Positions 45,628 to 55,800 of a stretch of DNA of 64,000 bases are shown here, piece after piece (position 1 is the stretch's first letter; every line of letters begins with the position of its first letter). The position numbers and the translations under genes are program-made. Where the stretch lies: the NCBI RefSeq assembly GCF_007829335.1, contig NZ_VIWO01000001.1:1116001-1180000 (forward strand). The letters are read 5' to 3'. Source of the DNA: Chitinophaga polysaccharea. Its GTDB lineage: Bacteria; Bacteroidota; Bacteroidia; Chitinophagales; Chitinophagaceae. The notes under the pieces are model-generated. The model was not told the origin of the DNA, searched no databases, and saw nothing but the letters and a program-made list of their open reading frames with translations.

Positions 45628-48600
45628 ATGAAAAATCCAGCTAATACGGGTGGTCTTTCCTTCACCCGTCATTTTACCCAGGAAGGTGTGAGTCCTTACG
45701 ATCAGTTTACCTATGAATTGCGTTCGTCTGTGATACGCAATCCCGGTGGAGACGTAGTGTTTGAAATGAACAACGTAGAAGTGCCGGCCTCGTGGTCGCA
45801 AATTGCCACAGATATCTTGGCGCAGAAGTACTTCCGGAAGGCGGGTGTACCTCAGCCGGACGGCAGCTCGGGGCGGGAAACGTCGGTAAAGCAGGTGGTT
45901 CACCGGATGGCTAATTGTTGGAGGGCCTGGGGATTGAAATACGGTTATTTTGCCAGTGAAAAGGATGCTACGATATTTTATGAAGAGTTGAGCTATAGCA
46001 TGCTCAACCAGTCATGTGTACCTAATTCTCCCCAATGGTTTAATACCGGGTTATTTGAAAGCTATGGCGTCAAGGGAAAGCCGCAGGGGCATTTTTATGT
46101 AGAACAACGTACAGGCAAGTTAGAGCAATCAACTTCCGCTTATGAGCGACCTCAGCCACACGCTTGTTTTATCTTGAGCGTGGACGATGATTTGGTGAAT
46201 GAAGGTGGAATTATGGACTTGTGGGTACGGGAAGCCCGGATATTCAAATATGGATCCGGGGTAGGTACCAACTATTCACATATACGGGGAGAGGGAGAGA
46301 AACTGAGTGGAGGTGGTACTTCCAGCGGATTAATGAGTTTTTTGAAGGTAGGTGACCGGGCTGCCGGTGCTATTAAATCGGGCGGTACCACCCGGCGGGC
46401 AGCTAAAATGGTATGTCTGGACCTGGACCATCCGGAAATTATGAACTTCGTGAACTGGAAGGTAGAGGAAGAAAAGAAAGTGGCCGCATTGATTGCGGCA
46501 GGTTATTCGTCTGATTATGAGGGAGATGCGTATAAAACGGTATCTGGTCAAAACTCAAATAACTCCGTTCGTGTTCCTAATTCATTTTTCCGGGCACTGG
46601 AAGCAGATGCTGACTGGGACTTGAAAGCCCGTACCACTGGAAAGACAGTTAAGACATTAAAAGCCAGTGATTTGTGGAATCAAATCACCTATGCCGCCTG
46701 GCGTTGTGCCGATCCAGGGACCCAATATGATACCACTATTAATGAATGGCACACTTGTCCGCAGGGAGGGCGCATTAATGCTTCCAATCCCTGTTCTGAA
46801 TATATGTTCCTGGACAATACGGCCTGTAACCTGGCCTCTGTGAACCTGCGTCGTTTCTTTAACGAACAGCAGCGGCTGTTTGATGTTCCGGGATTTGAGT
46901 ACACTGTGAGATTATGGACTGTAGTGCTGGAAATATCTGTACTGATGGCACAGTTCCCCTCAAAAGAGGTGGCGCAGCTCAGTTATGAGTATCGTACGCT
47001 GGGATTGGGATACGCGAACCTGGGGTCGATGCTGATGGTAAGCGGTATTGCTTACGACAGCGAGGAGGCACGCGGAATAGCCGGTGCTATATCTGCAATC
47101 ATGACGGGTATTGCTTATAGAACATCGGCGGAAATGGCGGCTCATCTGGGGGTATTTCCGCGGTATGCCGAAAACCGGGAAGATATGTTGCGGGTAATGC
47201 GGAACCATCGTGCGGCGGCTTATGATGCCACAGATGCTTATGACGGCCTGGAAATAAAACCTAAAGGAATAGATGCCCGTTATTGTGCCGATTACCTGTT
47301 GAAAGCGGCCACCAAGGCCTGGGATGAGGCCGTAAAATGGGGCGAGCAATATGGCTACCGTAATGCGCAGGCCACGGTGATAGCGCCTACGGGCACTATA
47401 GGCTTGGTGATGGACTGTGATACGACGGGCGTAGAGCCGGATTTTGCGCTGGTGAAATTTAAAAAGCTTTCTGGCGGGGGATATTTTAAAATCATTAACC
47501 AGTCTATCCCTGCTGCTTTACATACCCTGGGTTATTCTGACCATGAAGTTAAGGCCATTGTGGATTATGCCAAAGGTAGCGGCAGTTTTGCGGGAGCGCC
47601 TTATATTAATCATCAGTCATTGAGCGAAAGGGGGTTTATCGGGGAGGAACTGAAAAAGCTGGATGCGGCGGTAGTTTCCTCTTTTGACATAGGCTTTGTT
47701 TTCAATGTATACACCTTGGGAGAAGAGTGTTTACAACGGTTAGGATTCACGCCGGCTAATTATTACAGCCTGGAATTCAGCTTGTTACACGAACTTGGGT
47801 TTACAGATGAACAGATCCAGGCAGCCAATGACTATGTATGTGGTACCATGACAGTGGAGGGAGCGCCTTATTTAAAGGATGCAGATTTGCCGGTATTTGA
47901 CTGCGCTAACAAATGTGGAAAAAATGGAGTACGGTATATTCATCCGCATGGGCATATCCGGATGATGGCAGCCGTACAGCCTTTTATTTCAGGAGCGATT
48001 TCAAAAACGATTAATCTTCCGAATGAGGCGGTGGTAGAAGAAATAGCAGATGCATATAAGATGAGTTGGGAGCTGGGGTTGAAGGCTTGTGCGTTGTACA
48101 GGGATGGCAGTAAGCTGAGTCAGCCGTTGAGCAATAAGAGTGATAAAAAGAAAAAGCAGGAAGGCAGTAGTACGGAGCAGCCCTCAGGACTGGGGCTGGG
48201 TGAGTTAACGAATGATGAATTGCTGGGAGAAGTAAATCGCCGTATGCTGGCCAGCAGAGATACTACGTTGAAGCGTCAGTTGTCGCGGATTGTAGAGCGG
48301 CAGGCGTTGCCATCCAAGCGGGGAGGCTTTACGCAGAAGGCGAATGTGGGGGGCCAGGTAATTTTTGTGCGTACGGGAGAATACAGTGATGGTACGTTGG
48401 GTGAGATATTTGTAGACCTGGCCAAGGAGGGATCCACCTTGCGCAGCCTTATGAATTGCTTTGCCATTGCGGTTTCTGTGGGATTACAATATGGTGTGCC
48501 ACTGGAGGAATTTGTAGACAAGTTCATATTTACCCGTTTTGAGCCGGCGGGGATAGTGGATCATCCTAATATTAAATCTGCTACTTCTTTGATAGATTAT

Positions 48601-48921
48601 ATTTTCCGGGTGTTGGGATATGAATACCTGGGGCGTACAGACCTGGTACACGTATTAGATGCGCCGGAAAATACCGGAGAGGAAGACGAACCAACGAATA
48701 CACCTCCTGTTTCTTTCCGTGCCGGTGGCGGAGAAAAAGTAACGCCCAGGTTGCCGAGAACGCAGGCTGTTGGCGCTTATCAGCAGGAAAGCAATACGCA
48801 GGATTATATGAAAAGTATGCAAAGTGACGCACCGGCATGTACTACCTGTGGGCATATTACGGTTCGTTCGGGAACCTGTTATAAATGCCTGAATTGTGGC
48901 ACCAGCATGGGTTGTAGCTGA
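45628..48921 (+). CDS. nrdJ: Class II (adenosylcobalamin-dependent) ribonucleoside-diphosphate reductase
   Basis: 1097 aa, the long class II type. It reduces ribonucleotides to deoxyribonucleotides using a B12-generated radical, so no separate radical subunit is needed. Visible are the N-terminal [13 protein letters not shown] and [11 protein letters not shown], the catalytic NPCSE with Asn387, thiyl-radical Cys389 and Glu391 followed by [12 protein letters not shown], the [22 protein letters not shown] loop, and a TSCPD domain near residues 890-1020. A C-terminal cysteine tail ([22 protein letters not shown]) probably regenerates the active-site disulfide. No cobalamin riboswitch is visible upstream. 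Monocistronic. Confidence 0.94.
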   Translation: MKNPANTGGLSFTRHFTQEGVSPYDQFTYELRSSVIRNPGGDVVFEMNNVEVPASWSQIATDILAQKYFRKAGVPQPDGSSGRETSVKQVVHRMANCWRAWGLKYGYFASEKDATIFYEELSYSMLNQSCVPNSPQWFNTGLFESYGVKGKPQGHFYVEQRTGKLEQSTSAYERPQPHACFILSVDDDLVNEGGIMDLWVREARIFKYGSGVGTNYSHIRGEGEKLSGGGTSSGLMSFLKVGDRAAGAIKSGGTTRRAAKMVCLDLDHPEIMNFVNWKVEEEKKVAALIAAGYSSDYEGDAYKTVSGQNSNNSVRVPNSFFRALEADADWDLKARTTGKTVKTLKASDLWNQITYAAWRCADPGTQYDTTINEWHTCPQGGRINASNPCSEYMFLDNTACNLASVNLRRFFNEQQRLFDVPGFEYTVRLWTVVLEISVLMAQFPSKEVAQLSYEYRTLGLGYANLGSMLMVSGIAYDSEEARGIAGAISAIMTGIAYRTSAEMAAHLGVFPRYAENREDMLRVMRNHRAAAYDATDAYDGLEIKPKGIDARYCADYLLKAATKAWDEAVKWGEQYGYRNAQATVIAPTGTIGLVMDCDTTGVEPDFALVKFKKLSGGGYFKIINQSIPAALHTLGYSDHEVKAIVDYAKGSGSFAGAPYINHQSLSERGFIGEELKKLDAAVVSSFDIGFVFNVYTLGEECLQRLGFTPANYYSLEFSLLHELGFTDEQIQAANDYVCGTMTVEGAPYLKDADLPVFDCANKCGKNGVRYIHPHGHIRMMAAVQPFISGAISKTINLPNEAVVEEIADAYKMSWELGLKACALYRDGSKLSQPLSNKSDKKKKQEGSSTEQPSGLGLGELTNDELLGEVNRRMLASRDTTLKRQLSRIVERQALPSKRGGFTQKANVGGQVIFVRTGEYSDGTLGEIFVDLAKEGSTLRSLMNCFAIAVSVGLQYGVPLEEFVDKFIFTRFEPAGIVDHPNIKSATSLIDYIFRVLGYEYLGRTDLVHVLDAPENTGEEDEPTNTPPVSFRAGGGEKVTPRLPRTQAVGAYQQESNTQDYMKSMQSDAPACTTCGHITVRSGTCYKCLNCGTSMGCS

Positions 48922-49037
48922 TTGATGTTATAACTTCTTGTTAATGATATGTTATTGTGCCTCTAAAATTTCAAAGAAAAATAACATGCCTTTATCTTTG
49001 TATTCAAATAGGGTTTTCATAGGATAGTAACAAATTG

Positions 49038-49059
49038 AGGGCGCTTTTCTAGGCGCCCT
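49038..49059 (+). terminator. Terminator of the RNR gene
   Basis: Stem AGGGCGC (49038-49044) / GCGCCCT (49053-49059), then TACTATTTTCTC. It is 117 bp after the RNR stop. The stretch to 49260 is AT-rich with another hairpin (ATATTAGA/TCTAATAT, about 49208-49228). Confidence 0.65.
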
Positions 49060-49262
49060 TACTATTTTCTCTAAGTAGATCCTTTTGTTAATTTCCATTG
49101 TTATTTTTAGGTTTTAGACCGTTCCTTTTTTCTTCCTTTATTTTTTCTCATTTGAAATTTTTCTGAAAAAGTGGATTTTATTGCGTGTTTTATAATTATG
49201 CGATAAAATATTAGATTTTTTCTAATATTTATTCTTTTCTCCCAGTCGCGATATAATTTTAT

Positions 49263-49397
49263 TATATTTGTTATTGTATTAATTTTTATTATGGTTACTG
49301 TCCTATGAAAAACCAAATATTCCTACACCGCATGACTCTTCATGCACTGTAAATGACTCTCGAAAGCAATGGTTCGTCCATTGCTTTTGTTTTTTTC
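49263..49397 (+). ncRNA. Candidate small transcript (promoter, short ORF, two hairpins, terminator)
   Basis: Within the 557-bp gap after the RNR gene, TATATTTG (49263-49270) is an exact TAnnTTTG match. Downstream is a 15-codon ORF (49305-49352, ending in TAA), a hairpin GCATGA/TCATGC (49330-49345), and a strong terminator (stem AAAGCAATGG/CCATTGCTTT, 49363-49387, loop TTCGT, then a T-run). A ~115-nt transcript is plausible. It could be a small RNA, a tiny peptide gene, or the leader of the secreted-protein gene at 49479. No -33 box is clear. Confidence 0.4.
49363..49397 (+). terminator. Strong intrinsic terminator
   Basis: 10-bp stem AAAGCAATGG / CCATTGCTTT with a TTCGT loop, then TTGTTTTTTTC. 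No protein gene ends here, which argues for a small transcript upstream. Confidence 0.8.
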
Positions 49398-49478
49398 AGG
49401 GGTTTTTACGCATATTTTATAATCTACTAGAAATCTCAAAATATAATTGTATTTTTAGACTCGAAAATTTGACACCTT

Positions 49479-49979
49479 ATGAAAAAGCTGTTGTTAATGC
49501 TGTTGGTTATCTTGGCCGCAGCCACATCAGCAAATGCCAGCACTGGTTTCAAGAACGGGGATAATAATGGAGATAAAAACGGTGACAACAACGATAACCG
49601 TAATAATTCCAAAAACACAAATAATACAAAGCCTGTACGGGTAGAAGAGTTTGTGTTAATGTTTCCACGGGTAGAGACGGCAGAAAAAGTGGATGAAGCA
49701 GAGTTGGAAAAAGCTATTGTGGATTTATACAAGTGGTATTTACAAAACGAAACCAAATTAAATACAAACGACTTCCTGAAAGGAAGTGGTAAGGAGTTGG
49801 CGTTTCCATTTAAAGTGGATCCAAAGACCTTACAGCAATATTTTCTATTCATCAAAAAGAACTTCCCAGGTTTTGGCGAAGACGACCTATCCAACGTAAA
49901 ACGCAACCGGAAGAAAGAGGCACCTGTTACTGTGCGTGATGAAATGGATAATCCTATGTCGATTTCAGTTAATAGATAA
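49479..49979 (+). CDS. Secreted protein of unknown function with Asn/Asp/Gly/Lys-rich repeat
   Basis: 166 aa. Signal peptide 1-20 (ends TSANAS), then a repetitive linker FKNGDNNGDKNGDNNDNRNN (about 23-42) and a mixed alpha/beta region of ~110 aa ending NPMSISVNR. The repeat unit NGDxNGDxN could bind calcium or serve as a spacer. The family is not recognised. It lies 22 nt before a YcxB-like gene, so possibly co-transcribed. Low-complexity Asn codons make the local composition AT-rich. Confidence 0.7.
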   Translation: MKKLLLMLLVILAAATSANASTGFKNGDNNGDKNGDNNDNRNNSKNTNNTKPVRVEEFVLMFPRVETAEKVDEAELEKAIVDLYKWYLQNETKLNTNDFLKGSGKELAFPFKVDPKTLQQYFLFIKKNFPGFGEDDLSNVKRNRKKEAPVTVRDEMDNPMSISVNR

Positions 49980-50000
49980 AATTCGTTTTGCCAGGCCAGC

Positions 50001-50489
50001 ATGCATTTAGAGTTCAGTTATGACAAGGGAGAAGTGTTACATGCATTGCGCTATCATTTTACGCAAAGAGGAGAGATAAAAGTCTTCCGCAATACACTCA
50101 TTATATTGCTATTAGCCACCCTGACAGGTTTTTTCTTTAAGGTGGTAACGCCCGGGGCGCTTACTGGTATCGTGTTAATGGTACTGGTTTTAGGCTGGGT
50201 GTTCTGGTATCTCCTACCCGTTTCTATCTATAATAAAGCTGCTACATTTAAGGATAGTATCCAACTGAAATATTCTGATGAAGGCATCCTGATCTCCACC
50301 AGGGGCAGCGATCATCAGCGGGCTATCAGCTGGAGTAATTTTTCCCAGGTAGTAGAAACCAAGAAATTCTTCTTTTTATACCGGGATAAAAAAACTTTCT
50401 TCCTTATTCCTACCAGCGCCTTTAAGACAGAAGAGGCATATAAGAATTTTGCCGATGTGTTGAAGGAAAAATTCAATCACTATAAATAA
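50001..50489 (+). CDS. YcxB-like membrane protein
   Basis: 162 aa. Two membrane helices (~28-70, LIILLLATLTGFFFKVV and IVLMVLVLGWVFWYLLPV) are followed by a C-terminal soluble domain with the YcxB pattern ISWSNFSQVVETKKFFFLYRDKKTFFLIP. The family is widespread and of unknown function. It follows the small secreted-protein gene and ends before a terminator. Confidence 0.78.
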   Translation: MHLEFSYDKGEVLHALRYHFTQRGEIKVFRNTLIILLLATLTGFFFKVVTPGALTGIVLMVLVLGWVFWYLLPVSIYNKAATFKDSIQLKYSDEGILISTRGSDHQRAISWSNFSQVVETKKFFFLYRDKKTFFLIPTSAFKTEEAYKNFADVLKEKFNHYK

Positions 50490-50531
50490 TCCTGTTTCCT
50501 GCTGAATATACGGGGATTATCCCGGAACGTC

Positions 50532-50560
50532 GGAGAAGGCTGTTGCCGGCAGCCTTCTCC
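50532..50560. terminator. Bidirectional terminator
   Basis: Perfect 11-bp stem GGAGAAGGCTG (50532-50542) / CAGCCTTCTCC (50550-50560). It lies between the convergent YcxB-like and DUF2490 genes, overlapping the last bases of the latter's region. Confidence 0.65.
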
Positions 50561-51277
50561 CTAAAAATCTATTGTCTGAAATACACTGAAATGCAGGATA
50601 TGGTTCATTGTTTTAGCACCGGACGCTGCTTGCACTAATTGATTCATATACCCGATATCTGCTTTTAGTTTTGTATTGAATTGATAGCCAAATGCTGCCA
50701 GGAAGCGGTTTTGGTCAAAAAGTAGGTTACTGATATCATTTCCCCAGAGGTTCAGAAAAATTTCATCCTGTAGCGCTATATAGAAGGGTGTGTCTTCTTT
50801 TTTATGTTTAATGCCCAGCTGGGTGCGATTGAAATAGCGGAAGCGGTTACCATATTTCCAGTTGCCTATGGCATCCGGGTGGCCGGGTTGTGAGGGTTGG
50901 GCTACCCAGCGTTGTTCCAGCCTTAGCCGATGGGTCATATCTATTTTCTTCTCCTTATGAATATACTGTTCGAAGATACGTTGTTCCGGAAGCCAGGTGT
51001 TGCTTACCCCGTTGTAAGTAGGAACGAAGGCATAGCCTAATAATATGTGGTCCTGTTTGGTGAGCGAATATTGTAACCCGCCGCGCATCAATAACTGGCC
51101 TTTGTTGCTGATACCATCTCTGATACGAAGTTGTACATCAAATGGGATGGCCCATCTGCTATTCAACTTAGCGGTGCCAAAATAAGTATACCAATGTTGG
51201 TAAGTGTGTGTAGTGCTTTGCGCAAACGTTAATTGAGCAATAGCCATTAAGGCTGCAGCCAGCAGTAGTTTCCTCAT
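50561..51277 (-). CDS. DUF2490 outer-membrane beta-barrel protein
   Basis: 238 aa. Signal peptide 1-19 (LTFAQS), then alternating amphipathic strands typical of DUF2490 (YQHWYTYFGTAKLNSRWAI at the start, LRLEQRWVAQ and GYMNQLVQA later), ending in an aromatic F. A presumed small outer-membrane barrel with no assigned function. Single gene. Confidence 0.83.
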   Translation of the reverse strand: MRKLLLAAALMAIAQLTFAQSTTHTYQHWYTYFGTAKLNSRWAIPFDVQLRIRDGISNKGQLLMRGGLQYSLTKQDHILLGYAFVPTYNGVSNTWLPEQRIFEQYIHKEKKIDMTHRLRLEQRWVAQPSQPGHPDAIGNWKYGNRFRYFNRTQLGIKHKKEDTPFYIALQDEIFLNLWGNDISNLLFDQNRFLAAFGYQFNTKLKADIGYMNQLVQAASGAKTMNHILHFSVFQTIDF

Positions 51278-51321
51278 AAATGCCGAATATAGGTTGGGGT
51301 TAAAGATAGTTAATCGGGGGT

Positions 51322-51349
51322 AAAAAAAAGCGCCTGCAGATGCAGGCGC
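51322..51349 (-). terminator. SusCD operon terminator
   Basis: On the minus strand GCGCCTGCA / TGCAGGCGC (9 bp, 51330-51338 and 51341-51349) is followed by a run of T (TTTTTTTTAC). It is 37 bp after the SusD stop. Confidence 0.85.
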
Positions 51350-51385
51350 CGGCAGATTGTTGTTTAGCTATAGTTGATTGTTGTA

Positions 51386-52879
51386 TCAGAATTTATTGTA
51401 CCACAGTTTGGTGCCTTTGAAATCGCCGCCTATGGCAGTGGCAGCTGAATTGTAATTGGCTGTGTTCTGTGATTGTTCGGTGATAGGATAGGTTAAGCGG
51501 TATGGTACACCGTCTTTCACACTATTATCCAGCACACCTGATTTAGGCGCCATAAATAATGGTGCACCACCTGGTTTTTTGAATTTCAGCCTGGTTCTTT
51601 CAAACCATGCCTGGAATCCTTGTGGGTAGAGGGCCAGCCATTTCTGGGTGCCTATTACATTACGCCAGTCTGCAGCCACATAAGGCACTTTGGCGATATA
51701 TGCATCGATCGCTGCATCTGTAATGGTAGACGCGCTTGAGGTAACGTCGCGCCACCAGGTCATAGATGCTTTGATACCATTTGCATAATGTGTGGCAGCA
51801 TCGCCTACAGTCATGCCCCGGGCCGCGGCTTCAGCCAGGATAAACTCCACTTCTGCATAGCTCATGAGGATACCAGGCATAGTAGCGCTATACACTTTTT
51901 TGCCGGGAGCTGAGTAATAGGTATCTCCTTTATGGTCAGGATCTGAAGTGGCCCATCCATAAGGTAATCCCCTGAACACGTTGCCATCTGCAGTAGGCCT
52001 TGCATATATCGGCAGGCGGGGATCATTCAGGCTATTCATATAATCCAGTAAGGTGGTGCTTACTGCAAAATCGATGATAGGACGATCTACATCATTCTGC
52101 GGATACCTGTTGGGTACATCAGCGAGGTACTGGAATAGAGCTGACTGATCATTGGAACTGATGGCCTGTTGATAGTTGGCCTCAATGATGGTCTTTGCCT
52201 TTTGCGGATCGGCATCTGCCATCCGGATAGCCAGACGCAACAGTAGTGAATGTCCCAGCCTTTTCCAGCTTTCTACATCCCCTTTATAGATAATATCTCC
52301 TGTATTAAAACTTGTCTGGGTGGCATCCAGCACTTTGATCTGTGCCTGAAGGATATCTATCAGGGAATTATATACTGTTTTTGCATCATCATATGCAGGA
52401 GCGATGTTGGTCGTATTCTGGAAGGCCTGTGAATAAGGAATATTGCCGTAGGTATCTGCCAATATCTGGAAGATCCAGGCGCGCATAATATGCGCAATGG
52501 CAGTTTGATTAGCTACGCCCGGTTCACTGAGCTTGGGCTTATTCATATTAATCAATGCATCGAGGTCGTGCAGCGATATCCTATACAAGTTATTCCAGAA
52601 GGTACCGTTGTTACCCTCATCCAGTTGGTACTGGCTATCTACTACCCTGGCATTGCCAGACCAGTATTGTGCGTAATGCATGGCGATGAAGCCATTCTGT
52701 AAACCGCTGTACAGTACATCCATGGCTGATTTCTGGGCGCCGGTTAACAAGTATTGTGGCTCTGTGGTACTTGGTTTGGTAGGGTCCCGGTTCATATCAT
52801 CCAGTTTTTTACAACCGGAGATGGCCAGGGAGACTGTCAGGAGTAATGCACCACTATATTTCAAAATCGTCTTAGTCAT
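51386..52879 (-). CDS. SusD/RagB-family surface lipoprotein
   Basis: 497 aa. Lipoprotein signal with lipobox ISGC (Cys23), then an all-helical SusD-like_2/RagB fold (NGFIAMHYAQYWSGN, YGNIPYSQAFQ, AYAEVEFILAEAAARG style). It sits on the cell surface as the lid of the SusC barrel and captures substrate. Starts 11 nt after the SusC stop, so the two form a pair. No glycoside hydrolase, sulfatase or peptidase gene is nearby, so the substrate cannot be told. Confidence 0.92.
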   Translation of the reverse strand: MTKTILKYSGALLLTVSLAISGCKKLDDMNRDPTKPSTTEPQYLLTGAQKSAMDVLYSGLQNGFIAMHYAQYWSGNARVVDSQYQLDEGNNGTFWNNLYRISLHDLDALINMNKPKLSEPGVANQTAIAHIMRAWIFQILADTYGNIPYSQAFQNTTNIAPAYDDAKTVYNSLIDILQAQIKVLDATQTSFNTGDIIYKGDVESWKRLGHSLLLRLAIRMADADPQKAKTIIEANYQQAISSNDQSALFQYLADVPNRYPQNDVDRPIIDFAVSTTLLDYMNSLNDPRLPIYARPTADGNVFRGLPYGWATSDPDHKGDTYYSAPGKKVYSATMPGILMSYAEVEFILAEAAARGMTVGDAATHYANGIKASMTWWRDVTSSASTITDAAIDAYIAKVPYVAADWRNVIGTQKWLALYPQGFQAWFERTRLKFKKPGGAPLFMAPKSGVLDNSVKDGVPYRLTYPITEQSQNTANYNSAATAIGGDFKGTKLWYNKF

Positions 52880-52890
52880 CTTCGTAAAAT

Positions 52891-55800
52891 TTAGAATGAT
52901 ACATTCAGGTTTATACCATAAGAGCGGAGGGAAGGCAATGCACCACCTTCAATCCCCTGGATATTGGAGGCGGAGTTGAGGATGTTGGATGGATCCACAT
53001 TGGGTGCATTGGACTTGATCAACCACAGGTTACGACCATAGAGGGATACCCTTACGTTTTGTGCCCCGATTTTTTTATACCAGGATTCCGGCAGGTTATA
53101 ACCCAGTTTGGCTTCTCTCAGGTAGATATAACTGGCATCATACAAATTGGCTGTACTGATGGCATTTCCTCCATTATACTGGAAGTGATCTTGTGCAGAG
53201 ATCTTGGTTTGATTAGGCTTCCCGTCTGCTGTAACACCAGGTACCGTGATACCTGTTTCGCGGATGTTGTTGGCTACTGTGCTTTCGAGCAAACCTGATT
53301 TTTCTCCATACAGGTTAGTGTACGAGAAGAACTGGCCACCATGCTGGAAATCGACCAATGCAGAAAGGTAGAAGCCTTTATAGGAGAAGGTATTAGTGAT
53401 ACCTCCCACATAGTCCGGATAGGCGTTACCGATATTATGAATTGCGGAAGGCACATAACGACCTAATGAGTCTACTACTTTTTGCCCGTTTAAGTAGGTG
53501 TAATCCGTACCGCGGAGCGTTCCCAACGGCTCTCCTACTTCCGCTACCACAGACACTTTCTGGGTACGGCGATCGGTACCAATTGTCAGAATAGGCAGAG
53601 AGGTGTTGTATTGCGGAATGTTGAGGTTCAGCAATTTGTTGCGGTTGAACGCGATATTGGCATTAATATCCCAACGGAAGCCACCTCTCAGGCGGATCGG
53701 GTTTAAGTTTAAGCCAATTTCCACCCCTTTGTTTTCAACACTACCTCCATTTACATAGGCGCCAAGATAACCGCTTGGCGCGGAAACGGGCAGGGTGATG
53801 ATCTGATCTTTGGTTACGCGCCGGTAGTAGGTAAGATCGAGTCCAACGCGATTATCCAGGAATTTCAATTCCACACCGGTTTCCACTTCCGTGGTACGTT
53901 CTGGTTTCAATGCAATGTTGTTGTAAGTAGCATTGAACTGGCCAATGGGATTACCGCCGAATGGAGGTATATAGTCGAATGTGTTAAAGCTATGGTACGG
54001 ATCGGCATCGTTACCTACTGCAGCGAGGCTACCTCTTAATTTACCGTATGACAGCCATTTCCATTCTTTCAGCAGATCGGAGAACACGAAAGACAGGGAC
54101 GCAGACGGGTAAAAGTATTGGTTGTTGCCTTTCTGCAGGGTGGAAGTCCAGTCGCTGCGACCTGTGAGATCGAGGAACAGGAAGTTTTTATATCCCAGGT
54201 TGGCGGTAGCGAATACAGAGTTAATTTGTTTTTCGTAATATTCATCTATTGGCGTAGCTGTTTGAATAGAGTTATTCAGGTTATAAATATCCTTGATAAT
54301 GAAGCCTCCGTTGGTGACGCCACCGGTAGTAGTCCACAGCCTGTGCATCACGTTACCGCCCACAGTTGCATTTAACTGCAGGTCCGTTCCGAAATTCTTT
54401 TTGATATCGGCGGTTACCTGGTAGTTCATTTCGCGGGAGGTCCGGATGCGTTTGATGTAAGTACCTGGTATGTAGTCCTGCGCGGTTCTTTCTTCTTCCA
54501 GGGTATTGTAGTCGTCCATGAATACGCGGCCAGAGAAGCTCAACCATTTAGTAGCATCTATATCTACCCCTGCGTAGCCGTGCAACCTGTTGCGGCTATC
54601 CGTTTCATAATCCATATAGCGGTTCCAGTATGGGCCATTGCTGGAAGAGATACCTGGATCATTCCAGGCTTTACGGTTCCAGGTAATCTGGGAACCATCG
54701 TCGTATTTGTATCTCTTTTCCTTTTCAATATCGAGTTGACGCTGACCATACATCGTAAACTGCAAGGTTGGGTTGGGGCCGGTGAAACCGGTGCCGGGGC
54801 GACCTTTTACGCGGAGGGAAGTGTAGTTAATGGAGGCAACTGCTCTTACTCCTTTCGTCACTTCATAGTTTCCGTTTACCGAGAGGTTATTCCGTTTGTT
54901 GGTGGCATTGGGCAATACGAAGCTCTGGTCCATGTTGCCGTACGAGAGGCGGAATCCACCCTTATCGTTGCTACCAGCGAGGGAGATATTGTTTGTGAGC
55001 GTAAAGCCTGTTCTGTAGAAGTTTTTTACGTTGTTTGGATGTGGAGACCAGGTATCTGTTTGTCCGAAGAACGGGTTGTTTTTGTTTTTATCCCATGACC
55101 AGTAGGGGCGGATTTTGCGGCCATCCAGTTTTGGGCCCCAGGATTCATCTACTGCATATTTGGGAAGGAGGTCATATCTGCCTTTCCCGTTATTATCGTC
55201 GTAAGTAGCACTTTGTTCATTCAGAAATCCTTCAGGGTGTTGGTTATAGTAAAGTGTATCGAAGCTACCTGCACTACCGCCACCATATTGGTTTTGGTAT
55301 TTGGGGAGAACGGCTACCTGGTCAACCTGTGCGTTGAGGCTGTAGGTAACACCGATGCCTTTTTCGCTATCCGGGCGTTTTTTGGTAGTGATGAGGAGTA
55401 CGCCATTAGCGCCGCGGCTGCCGTATAATGCAGTAGCGGCTGCTCCTTTGAGTACAGATATATTTTCGATGTCTTCCGGGTTGATGTCCTGGAGGGGGCT
55501 ACCGTAGTCATAGCCGCCGCCGCCGTTTTGTTGTCCGCCCTGGTTGGTAACGCTGTTCATCATGGGTACGCCATCCAGGATGAAGAAGGCGTTGTTATCG
55601 CCGAGGATGGATTTAACCCCACGGATGGTAATTTTGCTGGAACCTCCCATAGAGCCCGTATTGGTACTGATTTGTACCCCTGGTACTTTACCGGAGAGGG
55701 CATTCACAAAGTTCACTTCTTTAGCTTCCTGTACGGCGCTTCCGCTCACTTCCTGTATAGCATAACCTACAGAGCGGGGATTCTTTTTAATGCCAAGGGC

